64,000 nucleotides of DNA from the NCBI RefSeq assembly GCF_034702125.1, contig NC_085862.1, forward strand, positions 11,843,738 through 11,907,737, in the 5' to 3' direction. This DNA comes from Engraulis encrasicolus. Taxonomy: Eukaryota > Chordata > Actinopteri > Clupeiformes > Engraulidae. The position numbers and the translations under genes were made by a program. Under the pieces are notes generated by a model. The model ran no database searches. It saw nothing but the letters and a program-made list of their open reading frames with translations, and was not told where the DNA came from. Below, piece by piece: positions 33,901 through 48,900 of the stretch. Positions within the stretch are counted from its first letter, which is position 1; the number at the start of each line of letters is the position of its first letter.

Positions 33901-36900
33901 GCATTTTATATAGAGGAAGGATGTCTGTGCTTAAGCCCTTGTGGTGCTCATAGTCCAGGAGAGCAGAATGAAGACAAACTGGGCTACTTCTCAGTAACTA
34001 CACTCAGGGATGACCGGAGCACTCGGAGAGACGCAGGTGTGTCGAAACGTCAGTCACTTTGTGCACCAAAAATAAATGACCTCGAAAAGTCTGCTGAGTG
34101 CTCCGGTCATCCCTGGGTCTAGTCACTGAGAAGTAGCCCAGTTTGATTGATTGATTGATTCATTAATTGATTAATTGATTAATTGATTCATTGATTCATT
34201 CATTCATTCATTCATTCATTCATTCATTCATTCAGTCAGTCAGTCATTCAGTCAGTCATTTGGTGCCAGCCCTGTGTCTTATGTTTCAGTAGAGGATTGT
34301 ACATATGTGTTTGTGGTCTTGTTTTCAGATGATGTGGGTCATCTGCTCCCTCCAATGTCATGTTCCAATGGACGCTATCAGCAAGAATGTCCCCCATCAG
34401 ATCAGTGGTCCTCAGCCACCTTGAGAATTCTGTCCTCTATGCCAAGCCGCACCATAGGTCAGTGGTCTTTGAATTTCTGTCTTCATTTGTGTTGAGATGT
34501 GGTGGGTCATTCCGTCCATTCACACGCACTCCCCAAGTGACTGACTGAGTTTAAGTCTCAGTCTCAAAGGTTTCATTTCTGCCTGTGCACTTGACACAGT
34601 GGATTTCACTAATAAGGTCATTGCACAATGCACAAAACTCTTCTTCTGATCGTCTTCAATTCACTCAATGGCCTAGCCCAAGGCCGTAAATATACTACAG
34701 ATTTGTTAGAGCAATATCCTCCTAAAAAGATGACCTAGATCTTCAGGCAGCCATTTCATTTTGGATATGTATCAGTACCAGGATTATGTGCCCAAAATAT
34801 CATCTAACAAGAAAATGTAGTATGGTGACTGAGATTCAATCAGCTTAATTTGGGAATGTCTGCCCTGATGGGTAGTTTGATAGCTTGCTAGCTCAAATTG
34901 CTAATCATGAATAATACAGCCCTAAATAAAGTATCTTTTTAAAATCATTCTACAGTTACTTTTGGTAGACCTATACAGTATGATCAGCTTATTTTATCAA
35001 AACGATAGGGGGATAAGCTTATTGTGACAAGTCAAATATCTTCAGCTCACATTTGATTGACAGACTAGTGGTGCCAGACTAGTTGCTAATGTTTTTTTCC
35101 CCCTATTTGCAGGCCGCAGTCGTGGTGCCATCATTTCTCAGTATTATAACCGCACCATGCAGTTACGCCGCCACAGACAAAGTCGCCCATCCATACGTGA
35201 CTTCTCTCGTTCTTCACGACCAAGTATCCGTGGTTATGGTGGTGTGGAATCAGACGGGGGAGATTTAAATGAAGAAGGTGAGGATCATTCCAATTTTGTA
35301 TTCCTTGATGTTTTCTTTTTATAATATACTGCATAGTAGGTGTGTAATTCAGAGCCTTCATGGCGATTTGATTCGATATTGATTTCTTAGGTCAACAATT
35401 CAAATGTTTTTGATACTTAAAGGAACACTGTGTTTCAATAATAAAGTAGGCTATGTTGTTCTCTGATCTGTGATGAGTTCATCCTGACCAGGGCTTCGTT
35501 TCTCAAAGCCGAAGTTGCTAACCTGCTAGCAACTTCGCTGAGTAGATACTAAATTAGTAGCTAATTTGTGTATCTCGACTGCTAGCATGTGGAGTAAACT
35601 ACTGCTTGGGGTAAGCTTAGGGTGACCAGACGTCCCGGTTTGACCGGGTCAGTCCCGGTTTGGAGTTGTGTGTCCCATGTCCCGAGCAAACCCTCTCGGG
35701 ACACAAATATGTCCCGGTTTTGGCCACCCACTACATTGCGCCATGTCTATCAGGGTAAAATATATGGAAAAGATTACATGTTTACCTGACACAGCTAATG
35801 ACAGCCAGCCCTTGTATAGAAAGTCTAAAGGAGTCAGTTGCGATTTGTCATCCCTCCCTCTAAAATTGACCAGAATGCAGGAAATTGCATCTGAAAAATA
35901 ACATTTTCCTGGAGGAGGACCCCCAGACCCGCCCGCCAAATATTGTCCTTCAGTCACACACGAAGTGTCCCGGTTTCAGACTACAAAAATCTGGTCACCC
36001 TAGGTAAGCTGGACTCTGAAGTAGTGGTGACTTTGAAAGTGATGGGGTATCTGGAAACACCTGAAGGGGTGGAGTTGAAGTACAGCTGGAGTAAATCCAT
36101 GTAGTCCAGACATCACCTCAGCAGCCTCAAGTAACACACAGCGCTAGTCTACTTCAGAGTGTGACTCCACCCATAAGCTAAGCTTTTTACCACAAACTTG
36201 TCAATGTATCTTAATCCTGTGGTGCAAAAGCAGGAAAAATCAATCGACGTGAAAAAAATGTCATGGCTTTAGAATCTTACACTGCCCACTCTAATGATAT
36301 ACTTTTATCTGCATACCGATTGAATTTTGTTTCATTTCGAGGCATAATTTGCGGCTTTTCTAATCTAATTTTTTTTCACAAAGTCATGCAATGCCACCGC
36401 CATGCAGTGCCACTGCCATTGACTTCAATGTTAAACGCAACATTCCAGTGACTAAGGCAAAGAACTTAGTAACCAAGTATTGAACATTGAAATGTAATTT
36501 AGAAAGTAACAAATTTCAACTGTTTTGATGTAATCCGAATTTCTTTCTTTTTTCCCATTTTCAGTCCTTTACAACACTACAAAACTGTTTTGCGTCATAA
36601 TTTGGAAAAGTTGAAACAGAGCATTTGACGTTTTTATTTAAAAAAAAAAAATACTGTTATCATTGGAAGGTTCATTCAAAAACATTTGAATTGTACTCTA
36701 ATGGCTGATGACTTGAAAATTATGATGACTGTTATTTATATTGATTATATGGGAAAATCAGTGAAAAATGTCATTTGCATAATAATTTGGAACGCAGAGT
36801 AATCATGCAAAGGTTTTTAAATGAGTGCATGAAGACGTGGAACAATTTGGCCACTTCAAGCTTAAAGCACTTAATGCTTCCCAAGGCAAAGCTGAGCCAA

Positions 36901-39900
36901 GCTAATGCCAACGAGTTTGCGCTGCGCGCATTCCTGGCTGGGTCCGCGTCCGAAGATAAGACGGGTTGGGATGAACTCATCACAGGTCAAACAAGAATGT
37001 ACTTTATTATTGAAACACGGTGGACTGTTCTTTTAAGAATGCCCCACGATTTGATTCACATCAATGATTCATATTTTCTTTTACCTTACAGGCAAGGGTT
37101 ACAGGGGTTGCATAAAATATCTGAGACACCTGTCATTTTAGTGTGGGTCACTTGCTCAAGTGGACCAGCCTGTTGGCCAATCTTCATTAACTGCACATTG
37201 CACCAGTAAAGTGAAGTGTGAAGTTTCAATTAGCTGGGTAAGAGCACAGTTTTGCTCAAAATTTTGCAATGTACACAACATTATGGGTGCCGTATCAGAG
37301 CTCAAAAAGGAGAAATCCTTGGTGCACGTGTAATTGTTGCATCTTTGACCCAGACAGCAAGTCTTCATGATTTATCAGGAGCCATGGTAATCCAAGGTAA
37401 TGCATACCACAAAGAACGATGAACCACATCCAACAGGATTAACTGTGGATGCAAGAGGAAGCTGTCTGAATACTCTGAAAGGGATGTTTGGGTGCTAACT
37501 CGGAATGTATCCAAAAAAACATAAAACCACAGCTGTCCAAATCACGGTAGAAATAAATGTGCACCTCAACTCTCCTGTTTCCACCAGAACGGTCCATCGA
37601 GAGCTCCACAGGGTCAATACACATGGCCGGTCACCCAAACATCCCTTTCAGACAGCTTCCTCTTGCGTCCACAGTTAATCCTGTTAGATGTGGTTCATCC
37701 TTTTTGGTGGTATGCAGACATTCTTGATAAATCACAAAGACTTGCTGTCTCGGGTCAAAGATGCAACAGTTACACGCACACCTGCTAATTTAACCTTCAC
37801 ACGTCACTTTACTGGTGCAATGTGCAATTAATGAAGATTGATCAACAGGCTGGTCCACTTGATCATGAAACTTTCCACACTAAAATGACGGGTGTCTCAG
37901 ATATTTTGTCCAACCCCTGTATGTGTGAAATGTTAAATAAATTAACAAAAGCTGTAGTATATGCATGGATTTTATTTGAGCAACATTTGTCATTACAGTC
38001 AGTATTATTATTATTGCATGAGCAAAATAAACGCAAATAACAATTATTCGATTCTCTTGTGAACTAATCGATTCATTTAATCGGCGGCTGCAGGATCAAT
38101 GCATCGTTACAAATTGATTACTATTTTACACCCTTGTGCAGTTACAACCGCCCTTTATTTGTCACTGCGTGGATTTTTTTCTGTGCAGATGCCAAGAGGG
38201 AGCGTCTTGTTAATAACCTACGGAACCTGAGTATGAGTGATCGTGTGCGGATGCTGAAGACGATGCCCCTGAGTGTCATGGAGAAGACAGATCTCAGGTG
38301 CAGCAACTTCTATAAAGAGTGTTTTCAAAGTTTAGCGAGAGGGGCGCTTCTTCAGCTCCATCATGCTAGCAGACCATTCTGATACAACAATACAAACTTC
38401 GCAAATGTTTTTTTGAAGAGTGCGTTTGACCGTGCGATTACCCACGTGAAAATAAGGGAACATTTGAAGAAGTCGCCCCTTCCCCATGGGTGTCCCTTCT
38501 GCACGAGAAGAGAGTAATTTCCTGTGGTGTATCGTTTATTAGTTGAGAGTAGCCTAACTTGTATAAAAAGAAAGGGACATTTTAGGTCAATAACAATGTA
38601 TTGTTAGTTAGGAAGGCAGTGTCCCATGTAAGGACACACATTGAACATTGGGGCGACTGACTTTACAACCAAATGTGATACTAGAACTAACGGCTGGGTC
38701 TTGACTTGACAACCAAATGTGATAGAGCTAACGACTGGGTCTTGACCATAGCAACCTCCAGTTTAGAATTTGAAACGGCAGTTTGCTAGTAAGTTATGAA
38801 AAGAACTAGCTTCTTGTGATGGGAGTTATTCTACACCAAACTTTTGTTTTAGCAATTAAGCATGGAAATGATTCCCAAAATAAATTTTAGACAAATGTGG
38901 CGACCGTGGTATAAGCGTGATGATTGACTTCACGGCGTGCGGATAACAGAAGAATAATGCACACTGTGTCGTCAATTATTCCTTACTTATTCGACTGTGC
39001 CTAATGAGGTAGGTACACTGTGACAGTGACCCCTTAAAAGAAAGTGCTATAATTGTGTCTTTGCACAATTCATCTATTCCTGGGTTTCAGTTCACGTCAC
39101 ACACTTGAAATCTTTCATCTACCGCTGCTTTTGGTCGACCTGGGATTGGAGCCATTGAAACCCATTGAAAAATATGTTTTTTAGAAGGCACAGAAAGGTT
39201 TATGTCAGACCTAAAGACGCACTACAGGTCTTGTTTAAAAGCTGAGAATCTCAGCTTTCCATAAGTGAAAAAAGTTTCGGTAACACTTTATTTTAGGGAC
39301 ACATCTATTAGCACTAATACATACAATATTAATGCCTGTGTAAGTAACTTGTAAGGCATGTACTAAGCAAAATAAGACAGTTGTTAAGCATGTATTCACA
39401 AATGTCTTGTTCATGCCCAATTAGGGATTTATTACTAATATAACCTTAGTAAGGACCAGTAAGCCTATATTTCTATTTATTAGTAAGTAGTAAGTGGCAG
39501 AATACAATGTGTATAAGCTCCCGACACACTGTGTGAACAAACCCTGAACAGTGTGAAAATAGATGCAGAATAAGGGTCCCTATTCTAAAGTGATGCATTG
39601 GTCAGCCCAGATGGCTCAGGGCCTCTGCACTACCAAAGTCCTAGGGCCCCCACACCACCCAGGCCTGCACTACCTAGCCCCCCCCCCGATCTACAAAGTG
39701 TAAGGGTATATCAAATAATTAATACTTACCCAGCCGAGTCATCTAGTTTTCTCTTGTTCATATCAATGAGAAGGAGGTAACAAGAGCCTATATATAGCAA
39801 GGATTGAACGTACACTTGTCAATGGCGGTGGGTTGGTGAGATGTAATTTTTTTCATGTACCACTGAGTTTTAATTGTAAAAAAAACCCAAAATAAATGCA

Positions 39901-42900
39901 GAACATTAGAATAATAGTTTTGAAGCAAAACTAAACTACTCTTTTGTGATAATTAAGTGAATGTTTGAGAACATTAGCTTCAAGAAGTGCAGTGCATGAT
40001 GGGTACGCAATCTAGGCCAACAGACAACCCAGCTCTGAGCCTACGTCCTTAGCTCCTCCCCTCACTTGTGAAATTTAGTTGCTATCCAAACAATTTGCCA
40101 TGTACGTAACAACAGAAATATTATCATTGCTGCATTGGCCATGCATTGCATTTCTGACTAAGGGCGTACCCATCATGCACTGCACTTCTTGTAGCTAAGT
40201 TTCTCAAACATTAACTTATTTATCAGAAAGGAATAGCTTAGTTTCGCTTCCAAACTATTACTCATCGTTATATTCTGCATTTATTGCAGGGTTTTTACAA
40301 TTAAAACTAATTGGTGTATGAAAAAATGACATCTCACCACCCACCGTCATTGATAACTTTACGTCCAATCCTTGCTATATAATGCTTCCAATTACTCATT
40401 TTACATAATGAGTAGACTAAGTGAGATCTTCATACCTACTGAGACTAATGTAGAATATGAAATGTTCTTACACTTTGCTTCCCGTGGGAGTGGGGGCCCT
40501 AGGTAGTGCGGGGGCCCTAAGCCATCTGGGCTGAGCAATGCATCACTTTAGAATAGGGACCCTTATTCCACATCTGTTTTCACACTGTTCAGGGTTTGTT
40601 CACACAGTGTACCAGGAGCTTATACACATTGTATTCTGGCCCTTACTGCTTACACATAAATAGAAATCTAGGTCTACTAGGTCCTTACTAAGGTTATATT
40701 GGTAATAAATCCCTTATTGTGCATGAACAAGACATTTGTGAATACATGCTTAACAACTGTCTTATTTTGCTTAGTACATGCCTTACAAGTTACTTACACA
40801 TGCATTAATATTTTATGTATTAGTGCTAATAGATGTGTCCCTAAAATAAAGTGTTATCAAAGTTTCGTAGCTTCTACCAATCCGAAGCCAATTGTTTTTG
40901 TATTTCTCGTGACGATACAATCAAATTATAAATTTAAAAGTTAACTAGCACCCAAAGAACACTGTGAAGAGATGTGTCTACTTTTTAATATGTCCAGTTG
41001 ACAAGAGGCACTTTGGATTTGGTGTGGTAGTAATTATTAATCCATTTCATTTTATGCAGATAGATCGTATGATTTCTGGTTATGTGAAAAAAATGTTTTT
41101 TCATTTCCAGACGTCAGGCATTTCGTCATCGAGAACATCCATCCTCCAGTAGCAACATACCTTGCTGCAGTCAGTTGAAGTACTACTTGATGATTGTAAG
41201 TACACCAATTGTTTGACCATTTAAACATTTTATATAACAGAGCCTATCAAAAAAGGTGCCACCACAGAAAAAAGGTCACACATTGTAATATGTTGTTGGA
41301 CCGCCTTTAACTCGTTAGATGCCAGCGATTTTCAAATCGTAGAACCCCACAAGAGAAAGAAGAAAAGTTTGTCTGTACCCCTTTCCATTCTTTAATGGAA
41401 CAATAGGTGCGTGTCATTAAAAGGCAGCCTTGTCAACAAAAAGCTGAGAGAGCATAATTTGAAGTACAGTAGAAATGAACCTTTACCTTAAATGTTTTTT
41501 GTTGTAATGACATCGCCCGTGTGAGTATCTAATGAAACTACAGACTCTTCTTTCATCTAAAAAAAATAAGTTTGTTTTATACCTTGTTTATAGAAATGGT
41601 TAGTACACACAATAATGTGAGGAGACTACGCTAAGTGTTTTTGGGGAAACTCTTGTGACATTTTAACGAGGTGCTACTTTAATTACTAACAGATTTAAAA
41701 TGTGAAATTACAGAATCAATGTTGAGTGAGTGCATGCGAGCGGCCATTGTTGTCTGAAACAACTGTCGTGTTTCACTTACATTTTTTCCTTTCTCCACTA
41801 TGGTTAAAACATTGACTACGACACATCTCTGAAAATCACACGATCCTGTTTGGTTCTACTGCATTTTTGTTCAGGACGAGGGAAACGAGAGACAAGCAAT
41901 AAGATAATTACATGCAATATTCCTGTCTCATTTTATTTTTATTTGTCTTTTTTTATTCATTGATTTCAACAGGTGGCAAGGCAGACGTGGTACAGCTGGC
42001 TGTCGCTTCTGGCATCCTTGCAGCTGTGGCAAACAGCACTCAAGACAGTCAGTGGACGTTTTGGCACCGGCGTCCTCTCCTATTTTGTCTTCCTCAAGAC
42101 TCTCCTTTTCTTCAACCTTTTTCTCACATCAATGATTGGGCTATTTTTAGTGCTTCCACAGGCAATCTCCCCCCCGTTACGCTCAAACTCTACAGGTCTG
42201 TCTGGTTTGGAATTGCTGACTGGAGGGGTGAGTCATCAATTCTGCACACTAATACTAATGTTGACCTGCACACAAACAGTGGCTAGAAAAAAACTATGTG
42301 AACCCTTTGGAATGACTTGTTTGCACCACTACTTTCTCTTCTGTACTGTATATTGTATGGGGAAAATACATGTTTATAAATTACAATAATAACACAATCT
42401 GCCTTTCTCTTACAGGGATATTTCACAGAGTCTGTGCTATTTTATGGCTATTACACAAATGCCACGTTGGAGAAACACTGTCCAAAAGACAATGAAGCGG
42501 GCTGCGGAAACATTTCCTACAGCATGTCCCTTGCCTACTTCTTTGTCATTGGAGCTGCCTTCTTTGTTACCGGCATCATTCTCGTTTACACGTGAGTACA
42601 CATATTTTCGCTATTGAGTACATACTATATGAGTACACCAGTTGCTAATAAGACCAGCATTGGTTGACTTAATAATGCAGTCATGACATTTGGAATACAT
42701 GTTTATTAGAATCCACTTCTTTGAAGAAAAGACTTTGGCCCCGAGGAGAATCAAAGATGGCCACCATTTTTCAAAACAGCTTAGGCCACCAGTAACATTA
42801 AACACAGAGAACAGATTATGAACCACAATAGAAAAAAGTTAAACCCTTCGTTTGCAGACAGTGTAAATTTATAGTCTAGTCAGTTACTCAATGTTCAATT

Positions 42901-45900
42901 GGTATAGTCAGTTAAGTCCTAGCATTTAATGTTTACTTTGAAACTGCTGTGATATCACACCTAACATAAATTACAAATCAGTCCATTAAAAGTAAGTAGT
43001 TACATTTAGAGGCCTACCTCAAGAGTAAAATGAGCTTAACAGAATACACTGACATGGGTCATTCTATAATTCGAGTGACATTTAATGTTTTTTTTCCTCT
43101 GCATTTTCCTGTATTTTTTTCCAATAACATGTGTTTCCATGTTATAGACCAAACCAACTAATTGCTGAGCTTAATCTTAAATTATTTAAAAAATATTTGA
43201 ATGAAAATTAACATTTGCTTGTTTAGTCTGTAAATCATGTACGGACAAATGTTATATTATCTTAAAAATGGTCCTGTATAAAAAAAATACAGTATTACAC
43301 ATTTGAAACACATTTGTTAGTCCATTAACAAGCATTTAAAGAGAAAAAACATAAACTGTCATGACAGCTGTGTCATATAACAGCTCTGTCATAACAACTG
43401 TCACAAGCTAGTGAGTGAAACAGTTGATGGAGGCGTAACACACTTGACGGCCATTTTTAGAGTATTGTGCTAACTGCAGACCACAGAGCTTTCACCACAA
43501 GACCTTGAGCAATTTATATTTTTATGGGCTTTATCTGTATGCTTATAACTTCATATTAATAATATCATATTATAATATCTAGTGTGAATAAATATTTGCA
43601 AGACTGAATCTGACATTTGGAAAATAGGACGACATAAAAACGTCAACAAAGGACGATATTACTAGCCCCCCTCCTGAAATTAGACATATCTCTTCATTGA
43701 TCATTGAGAATGATCATTATTAATAAATGTGTGTTATTCTGGAAACAAATACACCATGGAGATAGTATCCAATAAGTTAAATTTGGACTTTTCCATTTTC
43801 AAAATGAGTTTAAACAAAAAAGTGTAAAAATGGCAAGGACAAAATTATTAGCCCCCTTATCATTAATAGTCAATACAGTGCCATTTATGAACAAAAATTG
43901 ACACCAATCACTTTGATTAGTTGTTAACTATGTTGGCACATGTCCTACGAGGGATTTTGGCAAATAGTTAAGCTGGTCCAAATGGCATGGATGTTGAGGA
44001 TGGACATTCATTTTCAGCACTCTTCAAATACTATCTAAAGGATTGAGGTCTGAACCACTCCATGACCATGGTTTTAGTATCCTTGAGGAACATTTGAACT
44101 ATTTTGGATGCAAGTTTTGGGTTATTATCTTATTGAAAGATCCAGTGAAGATCTTAGCTCCCTCTATGAGCATATTTTTGCAAGGTCACTTTCCACATTC
44201 TATCATAATTTTCAGTTTTTATGGTGCCGTACACCCAAACAAGGTTTCCTGTGGCTGAGGCTGCCACAGAATGATGCATCCATCACCATGTTTAATTGTG
44301 GAAACCATCTTATAACGATTCAAGGCCTATCCCTTTCCTCACCTGACAGAAGCAGAATTCATGCATCAAAGCAGGTGCAATTGAATATCATCAGATGAAA
44401 GCAGAGATGTTCAAAACTCATTTTTGACTTTCAAATGTTCACAGGCAAAGCTCAGTAACACTCTGATATGCACTGCCTTTAGTAAAGGGGTTCTTCTGTG
44501 ATGATGCCCCCAAAGCCCAATATGATGACAAGCCCTAACAACTGTCTTTCTTGGTGGGGGAAAAAACTCCAGGTGAGGCCAGGTCAATAACAATCATCTA
44601 GGCAGGTGTCCAATGCTTCTTTGGTCTAATGAGGCCAAGCAGTTTCTACAGTTACACACAGTGGTGGGGCATCAAGTTTAGTCTGTTATTCAGCCTCAGA
44701 CACAGGGAGTCTGGGTCTGAATCTGGATTGCTGGGTCTTCCAACAACATTGTAACCCAAAGCATACATTTAGATTAGTTCAGAGGTTCTTCAAGGACACT
44801 AAAACCATGATATTGGAATCACCCGCTCATAGTCCAGTCCTCAATCCCACTGAGAGTCTGTGGTTAATGTCTATGCTCAGCATCCATGCGATTTGGACCA
44901 GCTAGAACACTTTGCAGTGAAGAAATGGGCCAAAATCCATAGTGGGGCATGTGCCAACCTAGGTAGCAACATATCAGAGCCTGTTGTCAGTTTTGGTTCA
45001 TAAATGCCACCATATTGACTATTAATGATCAGGGGGCTAATAATTGTGTCCTTGTCATTTTTGCCCTTTTTTGTTTAAACTCATCGTAACAATAGAAAAA
45101 TCCAAATTCAACTCATTGAACATTATCTCCATCAGTGTATTTGTTTCCAGAATAACATAAACGGTTAATAATGGTCATTCTTACTGAGAAATCAAGAGAA
45201 ATGTCTAATTTCAGGAGGGGGGCTAATAATATCGTCCTCAACTGTATGTCGTAGCGCAGAGGACCCCTGGAGTGGACTGTGTGTCTTCTAGAATTCTGTG
45301 AGATCTCAGTACGTTTTGGGATGGGTTTTGATTGGGGGGTAAACAGGCAGTGGTAGCACTTGTAAAATACTGTGCTTATTGCACCATAGGTTGGTAGAGG
45401 GTTAGCCAGAATCAGGAAACTGCACAACACCTTTTTCATGTGGTTACAGGTCCAAATGATGTGGGGACCCCCCCCCCCCCATCTTTAAAATCAATGTGGT
45501 ATGCAGTAGGTGACCAACCAATTTAAGGGGAGAAATTGAAGGGCTGTTTCTTCATCTTCATGCACAATAGCCTAGGCTATATGTCAGTGTTTTTCCAACA
45601 CTGGGGTATGGGGTCACCTGGAATTCCAATGGGGTCCCCTGAAATGTCTAGGTGTGAAATAAAAAATACCAATAAATATCATTAATTAATAGGCTACATA
45701 CAATCCATATAGGCTACTGAAGTCTTATACTGTCAGAAATATCCACTGGATAATAGCCAGCAAGTTTGCTCAGGTTTTGGTTGTGAAAAAAGGGGGTCTC
45801 CAGAAATTTACTATGTAAAAGGGTCCCAGTGCAAAACGTGTTGGGAACCACTGCTATAGGGCCTATGCCATTTAGTTTCCATTACTATTACTATTATTAT

Positions 45901-48900
45901 TATTATTATTATAACTTCGTGATTGAAGCATGTAATCACATGCTTACTGAACTAGATTGAATAAATCTTAAACATACTACACGTTAATCCAACGGGCTTT
46001 ATTATAGCTTTTGTGTCCTCAAACACATTGGAGCGGTGTGAAATGAAACTGGGAGCAGCAAAATTCTCACTGTGTTGGCTGCTCTTTTTGATAGCCTACA
46101 GCACCGGTAGCTGCTGGACCAATTAGGGGTCTTACACACCAGGGCGGTAAAGCGTCGCGGAACGGCCACGTTTTTTACCGGCGTCGGTGAAAATGCATTG
46201 CAACATATCTGTCCTTACACACCAACCGGGGGTAGTCGGGCGTCAGCGGCGCGGGAGCCGGCTCTGTCACAGGGAGTTTTAAACAGCAGCCCATTTTGAA
46301 AAGCTGTAAGAAGAAGAAAAAATGGTTGCTTATTTGTTGTCTATTTTTCCAATTGGAAAAAATGGTTGCCTATTTTTACTTACCAAATGCTTTCTTGAAG
46401 TTGACATGGGCTACAAGTTACTATGGCGTGGTGTAATGTTTTATTATCATTTTTGCACACGCAAAAGCAAAAGACAAATTCTATCAGGCCCATGTAATAG
46501 TAAGCCTATCAATTTACAATCAAATGATTTGCCTCTAACAGCCTATGCTTTTAGCTGAATTTATGTTTTAATGTTTATAGCCTATTTTATGCAGCTGTCA
46601 GTCATTCTTTTTTTCACTAGGCCTACCTAAAACCAAATGGCTGCATTTGACAAATAGTGACTTAAGTTGGGCTTACACTGTGCGACTTTTGCCACGATTT
46701 GGCACTCGCACGACTTTTTGGGAGTCGGGCCGATTTCTTGCTTAATCGCAGGTCAATCGTGAGTCTCGTATCGCGCAGTGTACATGGGGTAAAGACAAGC
46801 GATTTCACCTCACGATCGTGCAATCGCAGGGTCGCAAGAAAATAAAAACTGTTTGAAATCCTGGTCGTGGCTCGTGCGTAAATCGCACAGTTAAAGCAGT
46901 GCTACGTCCCGATTTGACACTTCACATGCACAAATTAATAGGGCCGTGCGATTAGCTGTTGAGCGCGACCTCATCTCCACCTCAGGTGCGCATGTTCCCT
47001 CCTCTGCAGACCGGGGAAACATGCCTGTTGCGTCGCTCAGTGGAAGCATATGGCTCGCATCCGACTGTCAGCTCGTATAGTGTGAGGACTTGAGTCGTGA
47101 GATGTGAACTTTTAAATAGTGAAATTCCATCGTTCAGTGTGAGCAGGAGCTTAATACCCACGAGTGAAAATATCGCACAGTGTATGCCCGGCTTTAGTTA
47201 TCAAATGGCAACTATCAAAGAAGATGGCTTGCTCATAATTCATTATGCATCTAGGCTGTTTTAAAACTGTGGCTTTATGTTGGTGAGCTGTGCCTCTAGC
47301 AAGCTTGATGTCTGAATTCTGTTCTCTTCTGCTTGTCGCACCACACAAGTGCACTAGGCCTATTAGTCTTGTTCACTTGCATGGGAAAAGACTAGTATGT
47401 GCAAATAGAGGAGGAAGTCACTGTTGCATCTTCAGATGTCACCGGCCAATTTACAAATAAAACCCAATGGCGGCTTCTTACAAATAATGACTCAGTTATC
47501 AAACAGCTTTACAAAGACTTTACAGCTTTGACAAAGACATCAGCCAAAACGATTGGCTTTATATTTAAAGGAGACCTACCTTTCAAGTGCCCACACGCAG
47601 CGTGGGCTTAATGGTTATGTTCGTGACGGTGCATTACTCTGCAGGCTGTGCGGCGCGCGTACACACCATTTCAAAGCATTTTTCTAACCAGGATGCATTG
47701 TGATTTAGCATTGCTGCATTGCTGCTCGTGTGCAATGGTCATGAATGCAGCCAATCACTTGCGATGTCGGCTGAATTGCGTTCTGTGTCAGGAGTCACAC
47801 CACTCACGCTATTAATCTCTCTATTAAATAATTATTAGGCCTAATGGCACAAACAGAACACAAAGACAAAAATAGAACACATAGCCCATGGATGTTAAAA
47901 CCTCTGTGAAACGTGCTTTGCAAATTGTGGTTGAGTTTTGCATGTTTGATTCAGCTGGGCATATTTGGTGTTCAAAAACTTCAAAACTCGGACAAAATGA
48001 CCGAGGTCCAGACCTGGGTGGCCTCAAATGTGCGTACGGCCATGCATGTAACAAACAAAGACGCTCACTGGAGATTCGAGAATATATAAAGCACAAAAGC
48101 ACCTTCAGAAAGAATGTACCAAACGAAAACGTTCTTCTTGAATGTTACCAAAGAATGACAAAATAATAACTTCAAAAGGTTGTGTAATACTTCTCTTTTC
48201 GTACCACGTGTACCCCTGGGGGTAAGTGTACCAGAGTTTGGTACACACGTGGGGCTACTCTTTAATTTTTCTCTACTTTAAGTACTTGCATTGTTTGGGT
48301 GGCTAGAAACGAGTCAATCTATCAAGTTCAAGATGCAGCTGACAAGCACAGTCTTACTCCTTAGCAACCATACAAACTCTTGTTTACTTTTTTTACAGCA
48401 TGTCAAAGTTATTTGGGCAAAGTTTCCGGATTGATAAGTCCCGGAACATCCTGGCCATGAAGGTATTCTCCTCCTGGGATTTTAAAGTAATCAAGAAAAC
48501 TTCTGTCAAACTGCAGTCCGAAAATATCTCCACCCAGCTCAAAGTAAGCATTTCAATGAGCAGATTTGAGAACATTGTTTAAAAGTGAAATAGCTGTGAG
48601 CGGACTGGAAAATTCCCATTCAAATAACATTTTCACTGATTACCCACAAATCTACACGGACATCATGTTAAGCAAACTTTGGTGAAAGGCGCTGTATAAA
48701 TGACTGTCACCAGACATTTCAAGTCATCAGCTATTAGGAGTACAAATCAAATGTTTTTGAATGAACCTTCCAATGGTGGTTATGATTATGACCGTCATTT
48801 GTATTGATTATTTAGGGAAATCAGTAAATGTGAGGACTGTACACACGTTTGTGATACACTGTAAATGTCAGAAAACTCTTGACTTTGTCAGGCTGTTTCC

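Noticed and set aside
33571..34122. 183-codon ORF with [10 protein letters not shown] repeats
   Set aside because: It spans a minisatellite, a GGAC run and a hairpin element; there is no domain and it is not in phase with tmc6.
47888..48166. 92-codon ORF as a possible small gene or mitochondrial ribosomal protein pseudogene
   Set aside because: A faint resemblance of its first 20 residues to a ribosomal protein did not extend further; there are no splice sites or regulatory context.
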